Origin: Pannonibacter carbonis | GTDB taxonomy: Bacteria > Pseudomonadota > Alphaproteobacteria > Rhizobiales > Stappiaceae | Length of the DNA stretch: 39,412 nt | Assembly (NCBI RefSeq): GCF_003012935.1 | Contig: NZ_PUDR01000025.1 | Location: 1 to 39,412 of the forward strand | Direction of reading: 5' to 3' | Part shown: piece by piece, positions 8,354 to 17,966 of the stretch | How positions within the stretch are numbered: the stretch's first letter is position 1 | Layout of the letters: each line of letters opens with the position of its first letter | The notes under the pieces: generated by a model | Told to the model about the DNA's origin: nothing | Seen by the model: only the letters and a program-made list of their open reading frames with translations | Databases searched by the model: none | Made by a program: the position numbers and the translations under genes

Positions 8354-8815
8354 TTACCCGTGCGTGTGGCCGTAGACCTCGGCCGGGTCATAGACCTTAT
8401 GGTCCTCCACCAGCCTCAGGCCGACGCGGCCGTCGTCATGGGCAACGAGGGCCCGGTGGAAGCAGGAGCGGTAACCGGTGTGGCAGGTGGCGCCGTTGCC
8501 GCCCACTTCCACCTTCAGCCACAGGGCGTCCTGGTCGCAGTCAGTGAGAATTTCGCGCACGCTCTGCACCTGGCCGGAGGTGCCGCCCTTTTTCCAGTAC
8601 TCCTGCCGCGAGCGGCTCCAGTACCAGGCCTCGCCGGTCTCGATGGTCTTGCGCAGGCTTTCGGCGTTCATGTAGCCGACCATAAGCAAATCGCCGCTCG
8701 TGGCGTCACACACCACGGCGGCGATCAGGCCGTTTTCATCGAATTTGGGCTGGAAGGCGAGGCCGTTTTCGACCTCGCTGCGCGAGCCGCGTGGCTCGAA
8801 TTCCTGGATGGACAC
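8354..8815 (-). CDS. hisI: phosphoribosyl-AMP cyclohydrolase
   Basis: This 153-residue enzyme opens the purine ring of phosphoribosyl-AMP, the third step of histidine synthesis. The metal and active-site pattern is intact: DCDQD (D92, C93, D94, D96) binds metal, followed by C111 in ATCHTGYRSCFHR and C118. There is no HisE pyrophosphohydrolase domain, so it is the single-domain type. The start is a GTG at 8815 with GGGGA 6-7 nt upstream. It lies 29 nt downstream of folE on the same strand, and the two likely form an operon. Confidence 0.95.
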   Translation of the reverse strand: MSIQEFEPRGSRSEVENGLAFQPKFDENGLIAAVVCDATSGDLLMVGYMNAESLRKTIETGEAWYWSRSRQEYWKKGGTSGQVQSVREILTDCDQDALWLKVEVGGNGATCHTGYRSCFHRALVAHDDGRVGLRLVEDHKVYDPAEVYGHTHG

Positions 8816-8844
8816 GTCAAATCCCCGTCGCTGGTGCGACGGGT

Positions 8845-9480
8845 TTAACGGGACCCGCCGCGGATCAAAGTCAGGAAGCGGGCCTGTTCGGCCGGGTCAT
8901 CCCGGAACAGGCCGGTAAACTGCGTCGTGATGGTCGACACGCCCGCCTTCTGGACGCCGCGCATGGTCATGCACTGATGCTCTGCCTCAAGCATCACCGC
9001 GAGACCGCGCGGCTGAAGATGCTCGTCAATGGCTGACACCACCTGCGACGTCAAGTTTTCCTGCGTCTGCAGGCGGTTTGCGTAAATGTCGACCACGCGT
9101 GCCAGCTTGGACAGGCCAACCACGCCGCCATTCGGGTAATAGGCGATGTGGGCCGTGCCGATGAACGGCAGCATGTGGTGCTCGCAGTGCGAATGGAACG
9201 GAATGCCGCGCACCAGGATCATGTCCTCGAAGCCGCCGACGTCCTCGAAGGTCCGCTCCAGATGTTCGGCCGGGTCCTCGAAATAGCCGCCATACAGTTC
9301 GGCAAAGGACTTCACGACGCGCTTCGGCGTGTCAAGCAGGCCCTCGCGTTCCGGATCATCGCCGAGATACGCCAGGAGGGTGCGAACGGCAGCTTCCGCC
9401 TGCTCGCGGCTCGGGCGCGCGATTTCATGCGGCGCCTTGCGCACAGCAGTCTTGTCAGCCGGCTTCACGATGGCATCCAT
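8845..9480 (-). CDS. folE: GTP cyclohydrolase I
   Basis: This 211-residue enzyme converts GTP to 7,8-dihydroneopterin triphosphate, the entry to folate and tetrahydropterin synthesis. Zinc ligands appear in [13 protein letters not shown] and in the late [13 protein letters not shown]. The GTP-binding [20 protein letters not shown] block is intact. The N-terminal 30 residues are variable, as usual. It is upstream of hisI in a folE-hisI unit and divergent from the NifU-like gene, with 9481-9752 as the shared promoter region. Confidence 0.97.
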   Translation of the reverse strand: MDAIVKPADKTAVRKAPHEIARPSREQAEAAVRTLLAYLGDDPEREGLLDTPKRVVKSFAELYGGYFEDPAEHLERTFEDVGGFEDMILVRGIPFHSHCEHHMLPFIGTAHIAYYPNGGVVGLSKLARVVDIYANRLQTQENLTSQVVSAIDEHLQPRGLAVMLEAEHQCMTMRGVQKAGVSTITTQFTGLFRDDPAEQARFLTLIRGGSR

Positions 9481-9752
9481 GGTCAGTCCTCATAAGCTCG
9501 CTTCATCATGGGTCAGTACGGGCCTGCCTGCAATCCGGATCACGTTGCAATGCGAACGGAGCGCTGACGAAACGCGCGATCGGTGAATTTCCCGTCACCA
9601 GACCAGACGGATCTTTGGCCGTTCTGATGACAATCGGGAGGCTGCACCAACGCGTGGAACGCTCTATATAGGAAGAAACTGTGGCCGGCAAAGCGTCTGG
9701 CCGTGTTAGCGCGCCTGCCTGCTGTGTCTCGCGGGCGCTCGGATGGATGGCC

Positions 9753-10193
9753 ATGCTCGACGACATCTACAACGCCCGCATCCTCGAACTTGCCGGAAAC
9801 ATCCCCCGCCTCGGCCGCCTTCCTGCGCCCGATGCCTCCGCCAAGGCGCATTCCAAGCTGTGCGGGTCGACCGTCCTCGTCGACCTCAAGGTCGAAGATG
9901 GCATCGTCACGGACTTTGCCCATGACGTGAAGGCCTGTGCCCTCGGGCAGGCTGCATCCTCGATCATGGCCCGCAGCATCATCGGCGCCAGCGCCAGCGA
10001 ACTGCGGGACCTGAAGCGGATAGCCACGGCCATGCTGAAGGAAAACGGCCCGCCGCCCGAGGGCCGCTTTGCCGATTTCCGCTTTCTCGAGCCGGTGCGC
10101 GACTACAAGGCCCGCCACGCCTCAACCCTTTTGACCTTCGACGCTGTTGTCGATGCGCTCGACCAGATCGAGGCGAAGACCGCGGCGGGCTGA
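9753..10193 (+). CDS. iron-sulfur cluster assembly scaffold protein, IscU/NifU N-terminal type
   Basis: This protein of about 146 residues starts MLDDIYNARILELA. Three cysteines are visible: C in SKLCGST, C in VKACALGQAASS, and no late cysteine where IscU has its third ligand. The pattern resembles the short alphaproteobacterial IscU/NifU-like proteins rather than canonical IscU, so cluster assembly is inferred from the family. The start could equally be the ATG two codons upstream (9747). A TATATA-like sequence at about 9664-9670 may be its -10. yidD follows after 62 nt. Confidence 0.8.
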   Translation: MLDDIYNARILELAGNIPRLGRLPAPDASAKAHSKLCGSTVLVDLKVEDGIVTDFAHDVKACALGQAASSIMARSIIGASASELRDLKRIATAMLKENGPPPEGRFADFRFLEPVRDYKARHASTLLTFDAVVDALDQIEAKTAAG

Positions 10194-10255
10194 AAACCGG
10201 TCGTCCATCTCGCCGCTGGCGAGATCTGGAGACAGGGTAGGGCAGGAGACAGGGA

Positions 10256-10672
10256 ATGTGCGGGAATTGCCCGAACCATGGCGGACCGGCTGGCGAGACG
10301 CCCGCGTCCTGTGACGACAACTCTCCGTCCGAGCCGCCGTCATCCCGCCGGTCTTTGGCCAACCTTTCTCCGGCGGCCTGGCTCGCCCTCGGCCTGATCT
10401 GGCTATACAGGCATTCGTTGTCGCTGGTGATGGGACGCGGCTGCCGCTATGCGCCCACCTGTTCCGACTACACCAGCCAGGCCATCATCCGCTTCGGCTT
10501 CTGGGCCGGCGGCTGGCTCGGCCTGTCGCGCATCCTGCGTTGCAATCCCTATGGCGCGTCCGGCTATGATCCGCTGCCCGACACGCTTGATCCGTCTGCG
10601 CGCTGGTATCTGCCCTGGCGCTATGGCCGCTGGACTGGTGCCCACATTCCGCCCGAACAGCGCTGGCAATAG
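10256..10672 (+). CDS. yidD: membrane protein insertion efficiency factor YidD
   Basis: This 138-residue protein contains the YidD core GRGCRYAPTCSDYTSQAI with the conserved cysteines, and LRCNPYGASGYDPLPD further on. YidD sits at the inner membrane and aids YidC-dependent insertion. The N-terminal 35 residues are an extra polar, cysteine-containing extension (CGNCPNHGG). A hydrophobic stretch, AAWLALGLIWLYRHSL, precedes the core. The ATG follows a purine-rich GGAGACAGGG. In many bacteria yidD is next to rpmH/rnpA; here it is next to a NifU-like gene instead, as in several Hyphomicrobiales. Confidence 0.95.
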   Translation: MCGNCPNHGGPAGETPASCDDNSPSEPPSSRRSLANLSPAAWLALGLIWLYRHSLSLVMGRGCRYAPTCSDYTSQAIIRFGFWAGGWLGLSRILRCNPYGASGYDPLPDTLDPSARWYLPWRYGRWTGAHIPPEQRWQ

Positions 10673-10871
10673 CGGTCGATAGCTGGATGTCTGTCGCCAA
10701 ACTGTTGCACGAACGGTCTATTTTCGTTGCCTCGTCGCATCAATCCGGTGCGGAGCTGAAGCGCGGTGGCCGCCTGCGGTTGCTGGTTCGGGCAAAATCC
10801 CGTATGGAAACGCCGTCCTTTGACCCCCAACGCTTACCTGCCTCGTCTGCAGGAGTGAGCAGGAGACAACG

Positions 10872-12851
10872 ATGATCCATCTGACGTTCCCCGACAATTC
10901 CGTACGCTCTTATGAGGCTGGCACCACCGGTGCGGCCGTCGCCGAGGGCATTTCCAAGTCGCTGGCCAAGAAGGCCGTTGCGATGACCCTTGATGGCGAG
11001 CTGCGCGACCTGTCCGATCCGATCTCTGCCGATGCCCGCATCGAGATCGTGACCCGCGAGGACCCGCGCGCCCTCGAGCTGATCCGCCACGACGCGGCCC
11101 ATGTGATGGCCGAAGCGGTGCAGGAGATCTGGCCGGGGACCCAGGTCACCATTGGACCGGTGATCGAGAACGGTTTCTATTACGACTTCAAGCGCGTCCA
11201 TCCGGATACCCGTGAGGACTGGCCCTTCACGCCCGAAGACCTGCCGGTCATCGAGAAGAAGATGCGCGAGATCATCGCGCGCGGTGCAGCCTTCACCAAG
11301 GAAGTCTGGAGCCGCGAGGAAGCCAAGCGCTTCTTCGCGGCCAAAGGCGAGACCTACAAGGTCGAGCTGATCGACGCCATTCCGGAAGGCCAGGATCTGA
11401 AGATCTACCGCCAGGGCCAGTGGCTTGACCTCTGCCGCGGGCCGCACATGGCCTCGACGCGCCAGATCGGCGATGCCTTCAAGCTGATGAAGGTCGCCGG
11501 CGCCTACTGGCGCGGTGACAGCAACAACGAGATGCTGACCCGCATCTACGCGACCGCCTGGGCCAACGAGGCGGATCTCAAGGCTTATATCCACATGCTG
11601 GAAGAGGCCGAGAAGCGCGATCACCGCAAGCTTGGCCGCGAGATGGACCTGTTCCACTTCCAGGAAGAGGGTCCGGGCGTCGTGTTCTGGCATGCCAAGG
11701 GCTGGAGCGTGTTCCAGAGCCTTGTCGCCTACATGCGCCGCCGCCTCGCCAACACCTATGATGAGGTCAATGCACCGCAAGTGCTCGACACCTCGCTGTG
11801 GGAGACCTCCGGTCACTGGGGCTGGTACAAGGAGAACATGTTCTCCGTGCAGTGCGCTGACCCGGAAGCCGAGGACGAGCGCATCTTCGCGCTGAAGCCG
11901 ATGAACTGCCCCGGCCACGTGCAGATCTTCAAGCACGGCCTGAAGAGCTACCGCGACCTGCCGATGCGCCTTGCCGAATTCGGCACCGTGCACCGCTACG
12001 AGCCCTCCGGTGCGCTGCATGGCCTCATGCGCGTGCGCGGCTTCACCCAGGACGACGCCCATGTCTTCTGCACGGAAGAGCAGATGGCGGCCGAGTGCCT
12101 GCGCATCAACGACCTCATCCTGTCGGTCTACAAGGACTTCGGCTTCGACGAGGTCGTGGTCAAGCTGTCGACCCGTCCGGAAAAGCGCGTTGGTTCGGAC
12201 GAGCTGTGGGATCACGCCGAAGAGGTGATGACCCGCGTCCTGAAGCAGATCGAGGATCAGTCGGGCGGCCGCATCAAGACCGGCATCCTGCCGGGTGAGG
12301 GCGCTTTCTACGGGCCGAAGTTCGAGTACACCCTGCGCGATGCCATCGGCCGTGACTGGCAGTGCGGCACCACCCAGGTGGACTTCAACCTGCCGGAACG
12401 TTTCGGGGCCTTCTTCGTCGACAAGGACGGTGAGAAGAAGACGCCGGTGATGATCCACCGCGCCATCTGCGGCTCGATGGAACGCTTCCTCGGCATTCTC
12501 ATCGAGAATTTCGCCGGCCATTTCCCGCTCTGGCTGGCGCCGAAGCAGGTGGTCGTGGCCACCATCACCTCCGAGGCTGATGACTACGCCCGGGATGTGC
12601 ATGCGGCCATGCGCAAGGCGGGCCTGCGTGTCGACCTTGATCTTCGCAACGAGAAGATCAACTACAAGGTCCGCGAGCACTCGCTGGCCAAGGTGCCGGT
12701 CATTGTCGTCTGCGGCAAGCGCGAGGCGGAGGAACGCACGGTCAACGTGCGCCGTCTGGGTGCTACAGACCAGACATCGATGAGCCTTGACGATGCGATT
12801 GCAGCGTTTGTCGAGGAAGCGGTCGCGCCGGACCTGAAGCGCGCGCGCTAA
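10872..12851 (+). CDS. thrS: threonyl-tRNA synthetase
   Basis: This 659-residue class II synthetase charges tRNA-Thr. An N-terminal TGS domain (residues 1-60) is followed by the editing domain with [11 protein letters not shown] near residue 75. The catalytic core carries zinc-binding [12 protein letters not shown] near residue 345, motif 2 [22 protein letters not shown] and motif 3 near [13 protein letters not shown]. The C-terminal anticodon-binding domain ends at 12851. The ATG has AGGAGA 7 nt upstream. A strong hairpin terminator follows. A long open frame on the opposite strand is only its codon-bias shadow. The matching tRNA-Thr gene lies 20 kb away. Confidence 0.98.
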   Translation: MIHLTFPDNSVRSYEAGTTGAAVAEGISKSLAKKAVAMTLDGELRDLSDPISADARIEIVTREDPRALELIRHDAAHVMAEAVQEIWPGTQVTIGPVIENGFYYDFKRVHPDTREDWPFTPEDLPVIEKKMREIIARGAAFTKEVWSREEAKRFFAAKGETYKVELIDAIPEGQDLKIYRQGQWLDLCRGPHMASTRQIGDAFKLMKVAGAYWRGDSNNEMLTRIYATAWANEADLKAYIHMLEEAEKRDHRKLGREMDLFHFQEEGPGVVFWHAKGWSVFQSLVAYMRRRLANTYDEVNAPQVLDTSLWETSGHWGWYKENMFSVQCADPEAEDERIFALKPMNCPGHVQIFKHGLKSYRDLPMRLAEFGTVHRYEPSGALHGLMRVRGFTQDDAHVFCTEEQMAAECLRINDLILSVYKDFGFDEVVVKLSTRPEKRVGSDELWDHAEEVMTRVLKQIEDQSGGRIKTGILPGEGAFYGPKFEYTLRDAIGRDWQCGTTQVDFNLPERFGAFFVDKDGEKKTPVMIHRAICGSMERFLGILIENFAGHFPLWLAPKQVVVATITSEADDYARDVHAAMRKAGLRVDLDLRNEKINYKVREHSLAKVPVIVVCGKREAEERTVNVRRLGATDQTSMSLDDAIAAFVEEAVAPDLKRAR

Positions 12852-12861
12852 CAGAAAAATT

Positions 12862-12890
12862 GCCGTAGCGGTAAAAACTGCCGCTACGGC
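12862..12890 (+). terminator. hairpin terminator after thrS
   Basis: GCCGTAGCGG (12862-12871) pairs perfectly with CCGCTACGGC (12881-12890) around an A-rich 9-nt loop, and TCTTGTC follows. It sits 10 nt after the thrS stop. Confidence 0.75.
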
Positions 12891-12979
12891 TCTTGTCAGG
12901 TCGGGCCGGGTCCAGCACCCTCTCCCGAGAGGTGACGTCGCAGGTGGCGGCCGCAACGGACTGCCCTGCAAGCTGATGG

Positions 12980-13870
12980 ATGCAAGCGGTGGAACACGCG
13001 GAATTCAGCTATGCCAATCCGGCCCATTCCCCCTTCAAGCGCTGGGTGATCCGCGGCGTTGAGGGCCTGTCCGGCCGTCGCCGGCTGTTGTCCATCTATG
13101 AACAGTGGAAGGCAGCGGCCGTCGGTGTCTCGCCGCAGATCTGGACCGAGCTGCTGCGCCTCATTGACCTGCGCGTCTGGTTCGCCTCGGGTGAATGGCC
13201 GCCCAAGCTTCCCGAGGGCCCGCTCGTCATCATCGCCAACCACCCCTATGGCATCGGTGATGGCCTTGCGATCCTGTCGCTGGCCGAGCAGCTGGGCCGC
13301 CCGTTCAAGATCCTCATCAACAACGAGCTGCTGAAGGTGCCGGAAGTGCGGCCCTATTCGCTGCCGGTCGATTTCGAGGAGACGGAAGAGGCGTTGCGCA
13401 CCAACATGCACACGCGCCGCGAGGCGCTGCGCCTGCTGCAGGAAGGCGTCACCGTCATCGTGTTCCCCGGCGGCGGCGTTGCCACGGCCAAGAAGCCGTT
13501 CGGTCGCGCCGAAGAGCTGCCCTGGAAGAACTTCACTGCCAAGATGATCCGGTCTTCCAAGGCGACCGTGCTGCCGATCTATTTCGAGGGCCAGAACTCG
13601 CCGCTGTTCCATTTCGTCAGCGGCTTCTCGCTGACCCTGCGGCTCGCCCTCCTGGTGCGTGAATTCCGTCGCATCCTCGGCTCGGCCATCGTCGTGCGCG
13701 TTGGTGAGCCGATCCCTTACGACGATGTCGCCGGCTTCAAGGACCAGAACGGCGTCATGGCCTACCTGCAGCAGCGGGTGCTGGATCTTGCCCAGTCTCC
13801 GGCACCCCGTCCGCCGCGCAACTGGTTCGAACGCCGCATCACCGGCCCGCTCAAGGCCAAGCTCGGCTGA
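12980..13870 (+). CDS. lysophospholipid acyltransferase family protein (PlsC/OlsA-like)
   Basis: This 296-residue protein has the acyltransferase block I NHPYGIGDG near residue 90. The His-Asp spacing is five, as in the hemolysin/ornithine-lipid type (compare NHPFGGLDG). ILINNELLKVPEV and the VFPGGGVATAKKPFG block follow. It probably transfers an acyl chain to a lysolipid at the inner face of the membrane. The exact acceptor (lysophosphatidate, lyso-ornithine lipid) is open. No OlsB partner is adjacent. It lies downstream of the thrS terminator and converges on the secreted-protein gene. Confidence 0.85.
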   Translation: MQAVEHAEFSYANPAHSPFKRWVIRGVEGLSGRRRLLSIYEQWKAAAVGVSPQIWTELLRLIDLRVWFASGEWPPKLPEGPLVIIANHPYGIGDGLAILSLAEQLGRPFKILINNELLKVPEVRPYSLPVDFEETEEALRTNMHTRREALRLLQEGVTVIVFPGGGVATAKKPFGRAEELPWKNFTAKMIRSSKATVLPIYFEGQNSPLFHFVSGFSLTLRLALLVREFRRILGSAIVVRVGEPIPYDDVAGFKDQNGVMAYLQQRVLDLAQSPAPRPPRNWFERRITGPLKAKLG

Positions 13871-13897
13871 AGCTTTCGTTCAGCTTGTTATCCAGGC

Positions 13898-15022
13898 TCA
13901 GTTGGCTGTGCCCTGCGTCCGTGCCAGCACCTCGACCTCGCGGTTCTCACCGGAGACGACGGTGAAGTTGCGGCTGTAGTTGGTGCCGTTGTTGCGGGCG
14001 ATCACTTCATACTCTCCGGCTGCCAGCACGAAGGCAGGGAACGCGCCGGTCTGCTCCACCACGATATCGCCGCCGGGCGTCAGGACCGTCCAGCCGGTGT
14101 TGGCGATTGCCTCGCCACCGGCGTCATTGACCAGCTTCAACGTGATGTCGGCGGCCTCGTGGAACAGGGTGGCATTGGTCAGCTTGCCCGGATCGACAGT
14201 GATATCCGCTCGCACAACGGCGTTGACCGCACCGTATCGGCTGGCGACGTGATAGGTTCCGGCATTCAGGCGAACGATGCTGTCGGGCCTGATATCGCCT
14301 GCGATCAAGATGCGCTCGCCTTCCGCGTTGTAGTCCATGCCATAGATGTCGAAGCGAATTTCCTCGCGCGGCAGCGTGTCATCGGCGCTCAGTCCGGCGT
14401 CAAGTTTCACGCCGCCAGCGTTGAGTACCACGGTCTTGGAATAGACGCCGCGCCCGACAACCAGGCGGTTGGTCACTCCAGCATAGCCAAAGGCCGTGTG
14501 GATCAGATAGGCGCCAGGGTCGAGGCGGAACTCCGCATCGCCGCCCATGGCGGTTGCAACCAGTTCCAGATGCCCGTCTTCCTTCGGTGTCTCCGAGTAG
14601 ACACGCCAGATCAGGCCATCGTTGATCTGTGTTCCCTCGTCGGTCAGCCGGGCGACCAGGTAAACCGCGCCCTTGTTCATCTCTTCCGGCTCGCCGCGCC
14701 CGAGCGGGCTCGACGGCGCATAGGGCACCAGGGTGTCATTGAACCCGGAACTGGCGGCGGGCGCTGTTTCCGGTATCAGCGCCAAGGGTAGAGAACTGGC
14801 ACCGCCGGGCAAACTGCTTGCCGGATCATCGAGCGGATTGGGCAGGCCTGTGACTGCTGGTGCCGCCGGATCAGGTTTGGCACCCGGCACGGCAGCCTCA
14901 GCCCCTTGTGCCAGGGCCGGAGCCCTTGTCAGGTCGGCAGGGAGCGCGACGCAAAGCGCCAGTCCGAGGCCCATGATCGCCCGGGCGAGGAACCTGCACT
15001 GATTTGTCATCCGCTCTGTCAT
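13898..15022 (-). CDS. secreted protein with repeated beta-sandwich-like modules, unknown function
   Basis: This protein of about 374 residues has a signal peptide: basic MTNQCRFLARAI, hydrophobic MGLGLALCVALPA, and a likely cut after PALAQG. A Pro/Ala-rich linker of about 70 residues follows. Three loosely repeated modules come next, each with an L-x-AG-x-Y-x-V/I pattern (LDPGAYLIHTAFG, LNAGTYHVASRYG, LAAGEYEVIARNN) followed by a V-rich strand. This suggests carboxypeptidase-regulatory or Ig-like folds in the periplasm or on the surface. I do not recognise a named family. The start may be the ATG at 15022 or 15010. It is divergent from the nitroreductase gene. Confidence 0.75.
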   Translation of the reverse strand: MTERMTNQCRFLARAIMGLGLALCVALPADLTRAPALAQGAEAAVPGAKPDPAAPAVTGLPNPLDDPASSLPGGASSLPLALIPETAPAASSGFNDTLVPYAPSSPLGRGEPEEMNKGAVYLVARLTDEGTQINDGLIWRVYSETPKEDGHLELVATAMGGDAEFRLDPGAYLIHTAFGYAGVTNRLVVGRGVYSKTVVLNAGGVKLDAGLSADDTLPREEIRFDIYGMDYNAEGERILIAGDIRPDSIVRLNAGTYHVASRYGAVNAVVRADITVDPGKLTNATLFHEAADITLKLVNDAGGEAIANTGWTVLTPGGDIVVEQTGAFPAFVLAAGEYEVIARNNGTNYSRNFTVVSGENREVEVLARTQGTAN

Positions 15023-15222
15023 CACTGCTGAGGTCAAGCCGCCAACGTCTCCGCATTCTGGCTCCGGGGGCCGCGCACCGCTGCGCAAGGTCCGGCGATA
15101 AGGTCTGGAAAATCGGGCGTTTTCAAGTCGGATGCAAGCCTCGTTGTTGCCTCTGATTGACAAGGGCAGGGGAAAGCCTGCCAGATGCGGCCACTTTCGA
15201 CCCCTGCCTGACGAGTGGTTTC

Positions 15223-15816
15223 ATGTCCTCACATACTCCCGCGCATCCAGACGTGCTTGATTTCCTGCTGGCCCGGCGCTCCCATCCTGCGCCCAGTCTG
15301 GGGGCTCCGGGTCCCGATGGGGAGACGCTGCAGAAGATCCTGACGGCTGCGGCCCGCGTTCCGGATCATGGCAAGCTCGCTCCCTGGCGCTTCGTCCTCT
15401 ACCAGGGCGAGGACCGGGTGCGAATCGGCAGCCATCTCGCAGCTCTTGCCGAGACCCGCTTCGGTCCGTTGGACGAGACCCGCCGCACGCAGGAACTGAC
15501 CCGCTTCACCCGTGCGCCGCTCGTCGTCGGCGTGTTCAGCCGCGCTGCCGTCCATCCCAAGATCCCCGTCTGGGAGCAGGAGCTCTCCGCCGGTGCGGTC
15601 TGCATGAATCTGGTGACAGCGGCGACAGCCGCCGGTTTCGGCGTTCAGTGGGTGAGCGAGTGGATTGCCTATGACGCGGAGGCCATCGCCTATCTCGGTG
15701 GCCAGCCCGATGAGAAGGTTGCCGGCTTTGTTCACATCGGCACCGCCACGCAGCCGCCGTTCGAGCGGGCGAGGCCGGACCTTGCCGACATCGTCAGCAA
15801 CTGGACGCAAGGGTGA
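15223..15816 (+). CDS. nitroreductase family protein (YdjA-like)
   Basis: This FMN enzyme of about 197 residues has the N-terminal FLLARRSHPAP and AARVPDHGKLAPWRFVLYQG, the YdjA-type substrate and flavin loop, and a C-terminal GFGVQWVSEWIAYDAE. It would reduce nitro or quinone compounds with NAD(P)H; the natural substrate is unknown. I chose the ATG at 15223 because the family starts here; an in-frame start 22 codons upstream overlaps the divergent gene's upstream region. The flavin reductase gene starts 4 nt after its stop, so they form an operon of two flavin-dependent enzymes. Confidence 0.88.
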   Translation: MSSHTPAHPDVLDFLLARRSHPAPSLGAPGPDGETLQKILTAAARVPDHGKLAPWRFVLYQGEDRVRIGSHLAALAETRFGPLDETRRTQELTRFTRAPLVVGVFSRAAVHPKIPVWEQELSAGAVCMNLVTAATAAGFGVQWVSEWIAYDAEAIAYLGGQPDEKVAGFVHIGTATQPPFERARPDLADIVSNWTQG

Positions 15817-15819
15817 TCC

Positions 15820-16431
15820 ATGTTTTTTGAAACCGGCATCACCGGATCGCACCGGGCCGAGGGCTTGTCGCACAATCCCTTCAAGGCGCTGGTCGCCCCG
15901 CGTCCGATTGGCTGGATCTCGTCTCTGGATGCGCAGGGCAGGGCCAATCTCGCTCCTTACAGCTTCTTCAATGCGGTCAGTGATGATCCGCCGATTGTCA
16001 TGTTCTCGTCGAGTGGCTGGAAGCATACGGTCGCCAATGTCGAGGCCACCGGCGAGTTTGTCTGCAACCTCGCGACAGCGCATCTTCAGACGCAGCTCAA
16101 TGTCTCCTCGGCACCGGTTGCCGCCGGTGTCGACGAGTTTGATCTGGCCGGTCTTGAGAAGGCGCCGTCACGGCTGGTTCGGGTGCCCCGTGTTGCGGCC
16201 GCCCGCGCCGCGCTTGAATGCCGGCTGCTGCGCATCGTCCAGCTCGAGGACCTTGCCGGCAGCCTCTGCGGCGCGCATGTGGTGTTTGGTCAGGTCGTCG
16301 GGATTCACATTGACGACGCGGTGGTCGCCAACGGTCGGATCGACATGTCCCGCCTGCAGCTGCTCTCGCGCCTTGGCTACAAGGACTATTCCGTCACATC
16401 CGATGTCTTTGAGATGGACCGGCCAGCCTGA
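15820..16431 (+). CDS. flavin reductase family protein (DIM6/NTAB type)
   Basis: This 203-residue protein has the split-barrel FMN-binding fold. NPFKALVAPRPIGWISSLD is followed by NLAPYSFFNAVSDDPP and by KHTVANVEATGEFVCNLAT. This group, often annotated as flavoredoxin-like or conserved flavin reductase, binds FMN and may supply reduced flavin or act on a small substrate. The gap of 3 nt to the nitroreductase gene indicates co-translation. A strong hairpin separates it from the convergent CBS gene. Confidence 0.9.
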   Translation: MFFETGITGSHRAEGLSHNPFKALVAPRPIGWISSLDAQGRANLAPYSFFNAVSDDPPIVMFSSSGWKHTVANVEATGEFVCNLATAHLQTQLNVSSAPVAAGVDEFDLAGLEKAPSRLVRVPRVAAARAALECRLLRIVQLEDLAGSLCGAHVVFGQVVGIHIDDAVVANGRIDMSRLQLLSRLGYKDYSVTSDVFEMDRPA

Positions 16432-16446
16432 TCAATGATCAAGACC

Positions 16447-16470
16447 GCCGCGCCTGTTGTCAGGCGCGGC
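16447..16470. terminator. hairpin between convergent genes
   Basis: GCCGCGCCTG (16447-16456) pairs perfectly with CAGGCGCGGC (16461-16470) around TTGT. It lies 16 nt after the flavin reductase stop and 10 nt after the CBS gene stop on the other strand. No long T run follows on either strand, so it may act as a bidirectional but weak terminator. Confidence 0.6.
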
Positions 16471-16479
16471 GCCTGGCCG

Positions 16480-16911
16480 TCAGGCCATCGCGATATAGTC
16501 GCGCATCTGGTCCGCTTCGCGCTCGATCTGGGCAATGCGGTGCTTGACGATATCGCCGATCGAGACAAGCCCGGCGAGCTTGCCGCCGCTGACCACCGGC
16601 ATGTGGCGGAAGCGTCCTGCGCTCATGCGGGCCATGACGGAGTTGACGGTGTCGCCATCCGAACAGGTGACCACCGAGCGGGTCATGACATCGCCCACCG
16701 GCTGCTCCAGGGCCGCAGGCCCCTCCTTGCCAATGACGCGCACCACGTCACGCTCGGAAACAATCCCCTCGATCTGCCCGGCTGCCCCGGTCACGACGAT
16801 GGCACCGATGCGCTTTTCCGACAGGGTCCGGCAGATCTCGCCCACCGGGTCTGATGCCCGGGCAGTGACGACATCGCGCCCTTTCTCATTCAGGATCATG
16901 GCAACAGTCAT
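16480..16911 (-). CDS. CBS-domain pair protein
   Basis: This 143-residue protein consists only of two CBS motifs: VGEICRTLSEKRIGAIVVT...GIVSERDVVR and VGDVMTRSVVTCSDGDTVNSVMARMSAGRFRHMPVV...GLVSIGDIVK. Such tandem CBS pairs bind adenine nucleotides (AMP, ATP, NAD or SAM) and act as sensors for a partner that is not visible here. The C-terminal helix (IAQIEREADQMRDYI) is typical of the alphaproteobacterial stand-alone group. The rhomboid gene lies 126 nt upstream on the same strand. Confidence 0.93.
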   Translation of the reverse strand: MTVAMILNEKGRDVVTARASDPVGEICRTLSEKRIGAIVVTGAAGQIEGIVSERDVVRVIGKEGPAALEQPVGDVMTRSVVTCSDGDTVNSVMARMSAGRFRHMPVVSGGKLAGLVSIGDIVKHRIAQIEREADQMRDYIAMA

Positions 16912-17036
16912 GCGCGCGCTCCCTTTTCAGTCTGTATTCCGGCTCCGCGATTTTCCGCGTCAGCCGGCAATGCCTGATGATGACAGCAAAACCGCACCGG
17001 GTGCAAACCCTGCGTAAGGCGGGGGCAGGGTGAGGA

Positions 17037-17789
17037 TCAGGCTCGCCGGCGCCGGACCGGATCCATCAGGGGAAAGGCGATGAGGCCGGTGACAAAGCCG
17101 CCGACATGCGCCTCCCAGGCAATCGAACTGCCGAAGATCGGTCCGCTCCACAGGCCAAACACCAAATTGATTCCCATCCACAACAGGAAGAACAGCCGCA
17201 CCTGGCCGTTCGACAGCAGTTCGCGGACGCTCATGGCCCGAACCAGGTAGGCTGCCGGGTCGTTGCGTCGGCCGCCTGCGAGCGGCCCGCCGCGCTGGAA
17301 CACGAACATCAGCGCGCCGGCGGTCAGGCCGGATACGGCAGCAGAGGCGCCGATGACGGGAATGTCCTGTCCCGGGTGCAGCGCCAGATGCAGCAGCGCG
17401 CCGCCGACGGCACAGGCCGCGAAAAACACGACAAAGCTGAAACTGTCGAAGCGCTGCGCAATCGCACTGCCGAAGGCGACCATCCAGGCCAGGTTGAAGA
17501 TCAGGTGCTCCCAGCCGCCATGCAGGAAGGCATAGGTGACAAAGGACCAGACATCGGCCCCGCCATGCGGCAGTTCTGCCGCCAGCGGCACATCAGCGTA
17601 GCGCAGCGGCCAGAAGGCAAACTGCAGGATGAGTTCGAAATCCGCGTCCCGGCTGATGAACTGCCGCAGAATGTGAATGCCGATCAGGATGGCCGACAGG
17701 GTCACGATCACGGACGGCAGGTTGAACATCGGTGCGGCCGGGCGCGGGGGAAACGGCGGCTGCGGTGGCTGGGACTGGGGCTCGGTCAT
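17037..17789 (-). CDS. rhomboid family intramembrane serine protease
   Basis: This 250-residue membrane protein starts with a proline-rich cytoplasmic tail of 20 residues and then has about six hydrophobic segments. The catalytic dyad is visible: S149 in GASAAVSG and H228 in AWEAHVGGFVTG. The HGGWEHLIFN segment (residues 90-99) holds the conserved His/Asn oxyanion residues. It cleaves transmembrane helices in the inner membrane; the substrate is unknown. I chose MTEPQSQPP (17789); the upstream extension of 109 codons is low-complexity and runs through an inverted repeat, so it is not coding. Confidence 0.92.
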   Translation of the reverse strand: MTEPQSQPPQPPFPPRPAAPMFNLPSVIVTLSAILIGIHILRQFISRDADFELILQFAFWPLRYADVPLAAELPHGGADVWSFVTYAFLHGGWEHLIFNLAWMVAFGSAIAQRFDSFSFVVFFAACAVGGALLHLALHPGQDIPVIGASAAVSGLTAGALMFVFQRGGPLAGGRRNDPAAYLVRAMSVRELLSNGQVRLFFLLWMGINLVFGLWSGPIFGSSIAWEAHVGGFVTGLIAFPLMDPVRRRRA

Positions 17790-17966
17790 CTGTCTCTCAT
17801 ATCCTGTCGGGTCTTGTGCGAGACTTAAGCAACCAGGGCCGGTAAATCCAGTTGCGCCCGCCGGATTGCTTGGGCCGGTGCTCACGGGGGGGTGGCACCG
17901 GCGCTCTGGCCCAAAATGACACCCTGTCTCAGGGGGGGGCGCAAATGTAGCCAGACGGCTTTCGGG

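Noticed and set aside
10740-12971. 743-codon open frame opposite thrS
   Set aside because: It is the complementary-frame shadow of a GC-rich, strongly biased thrS gene and has no family likeness.
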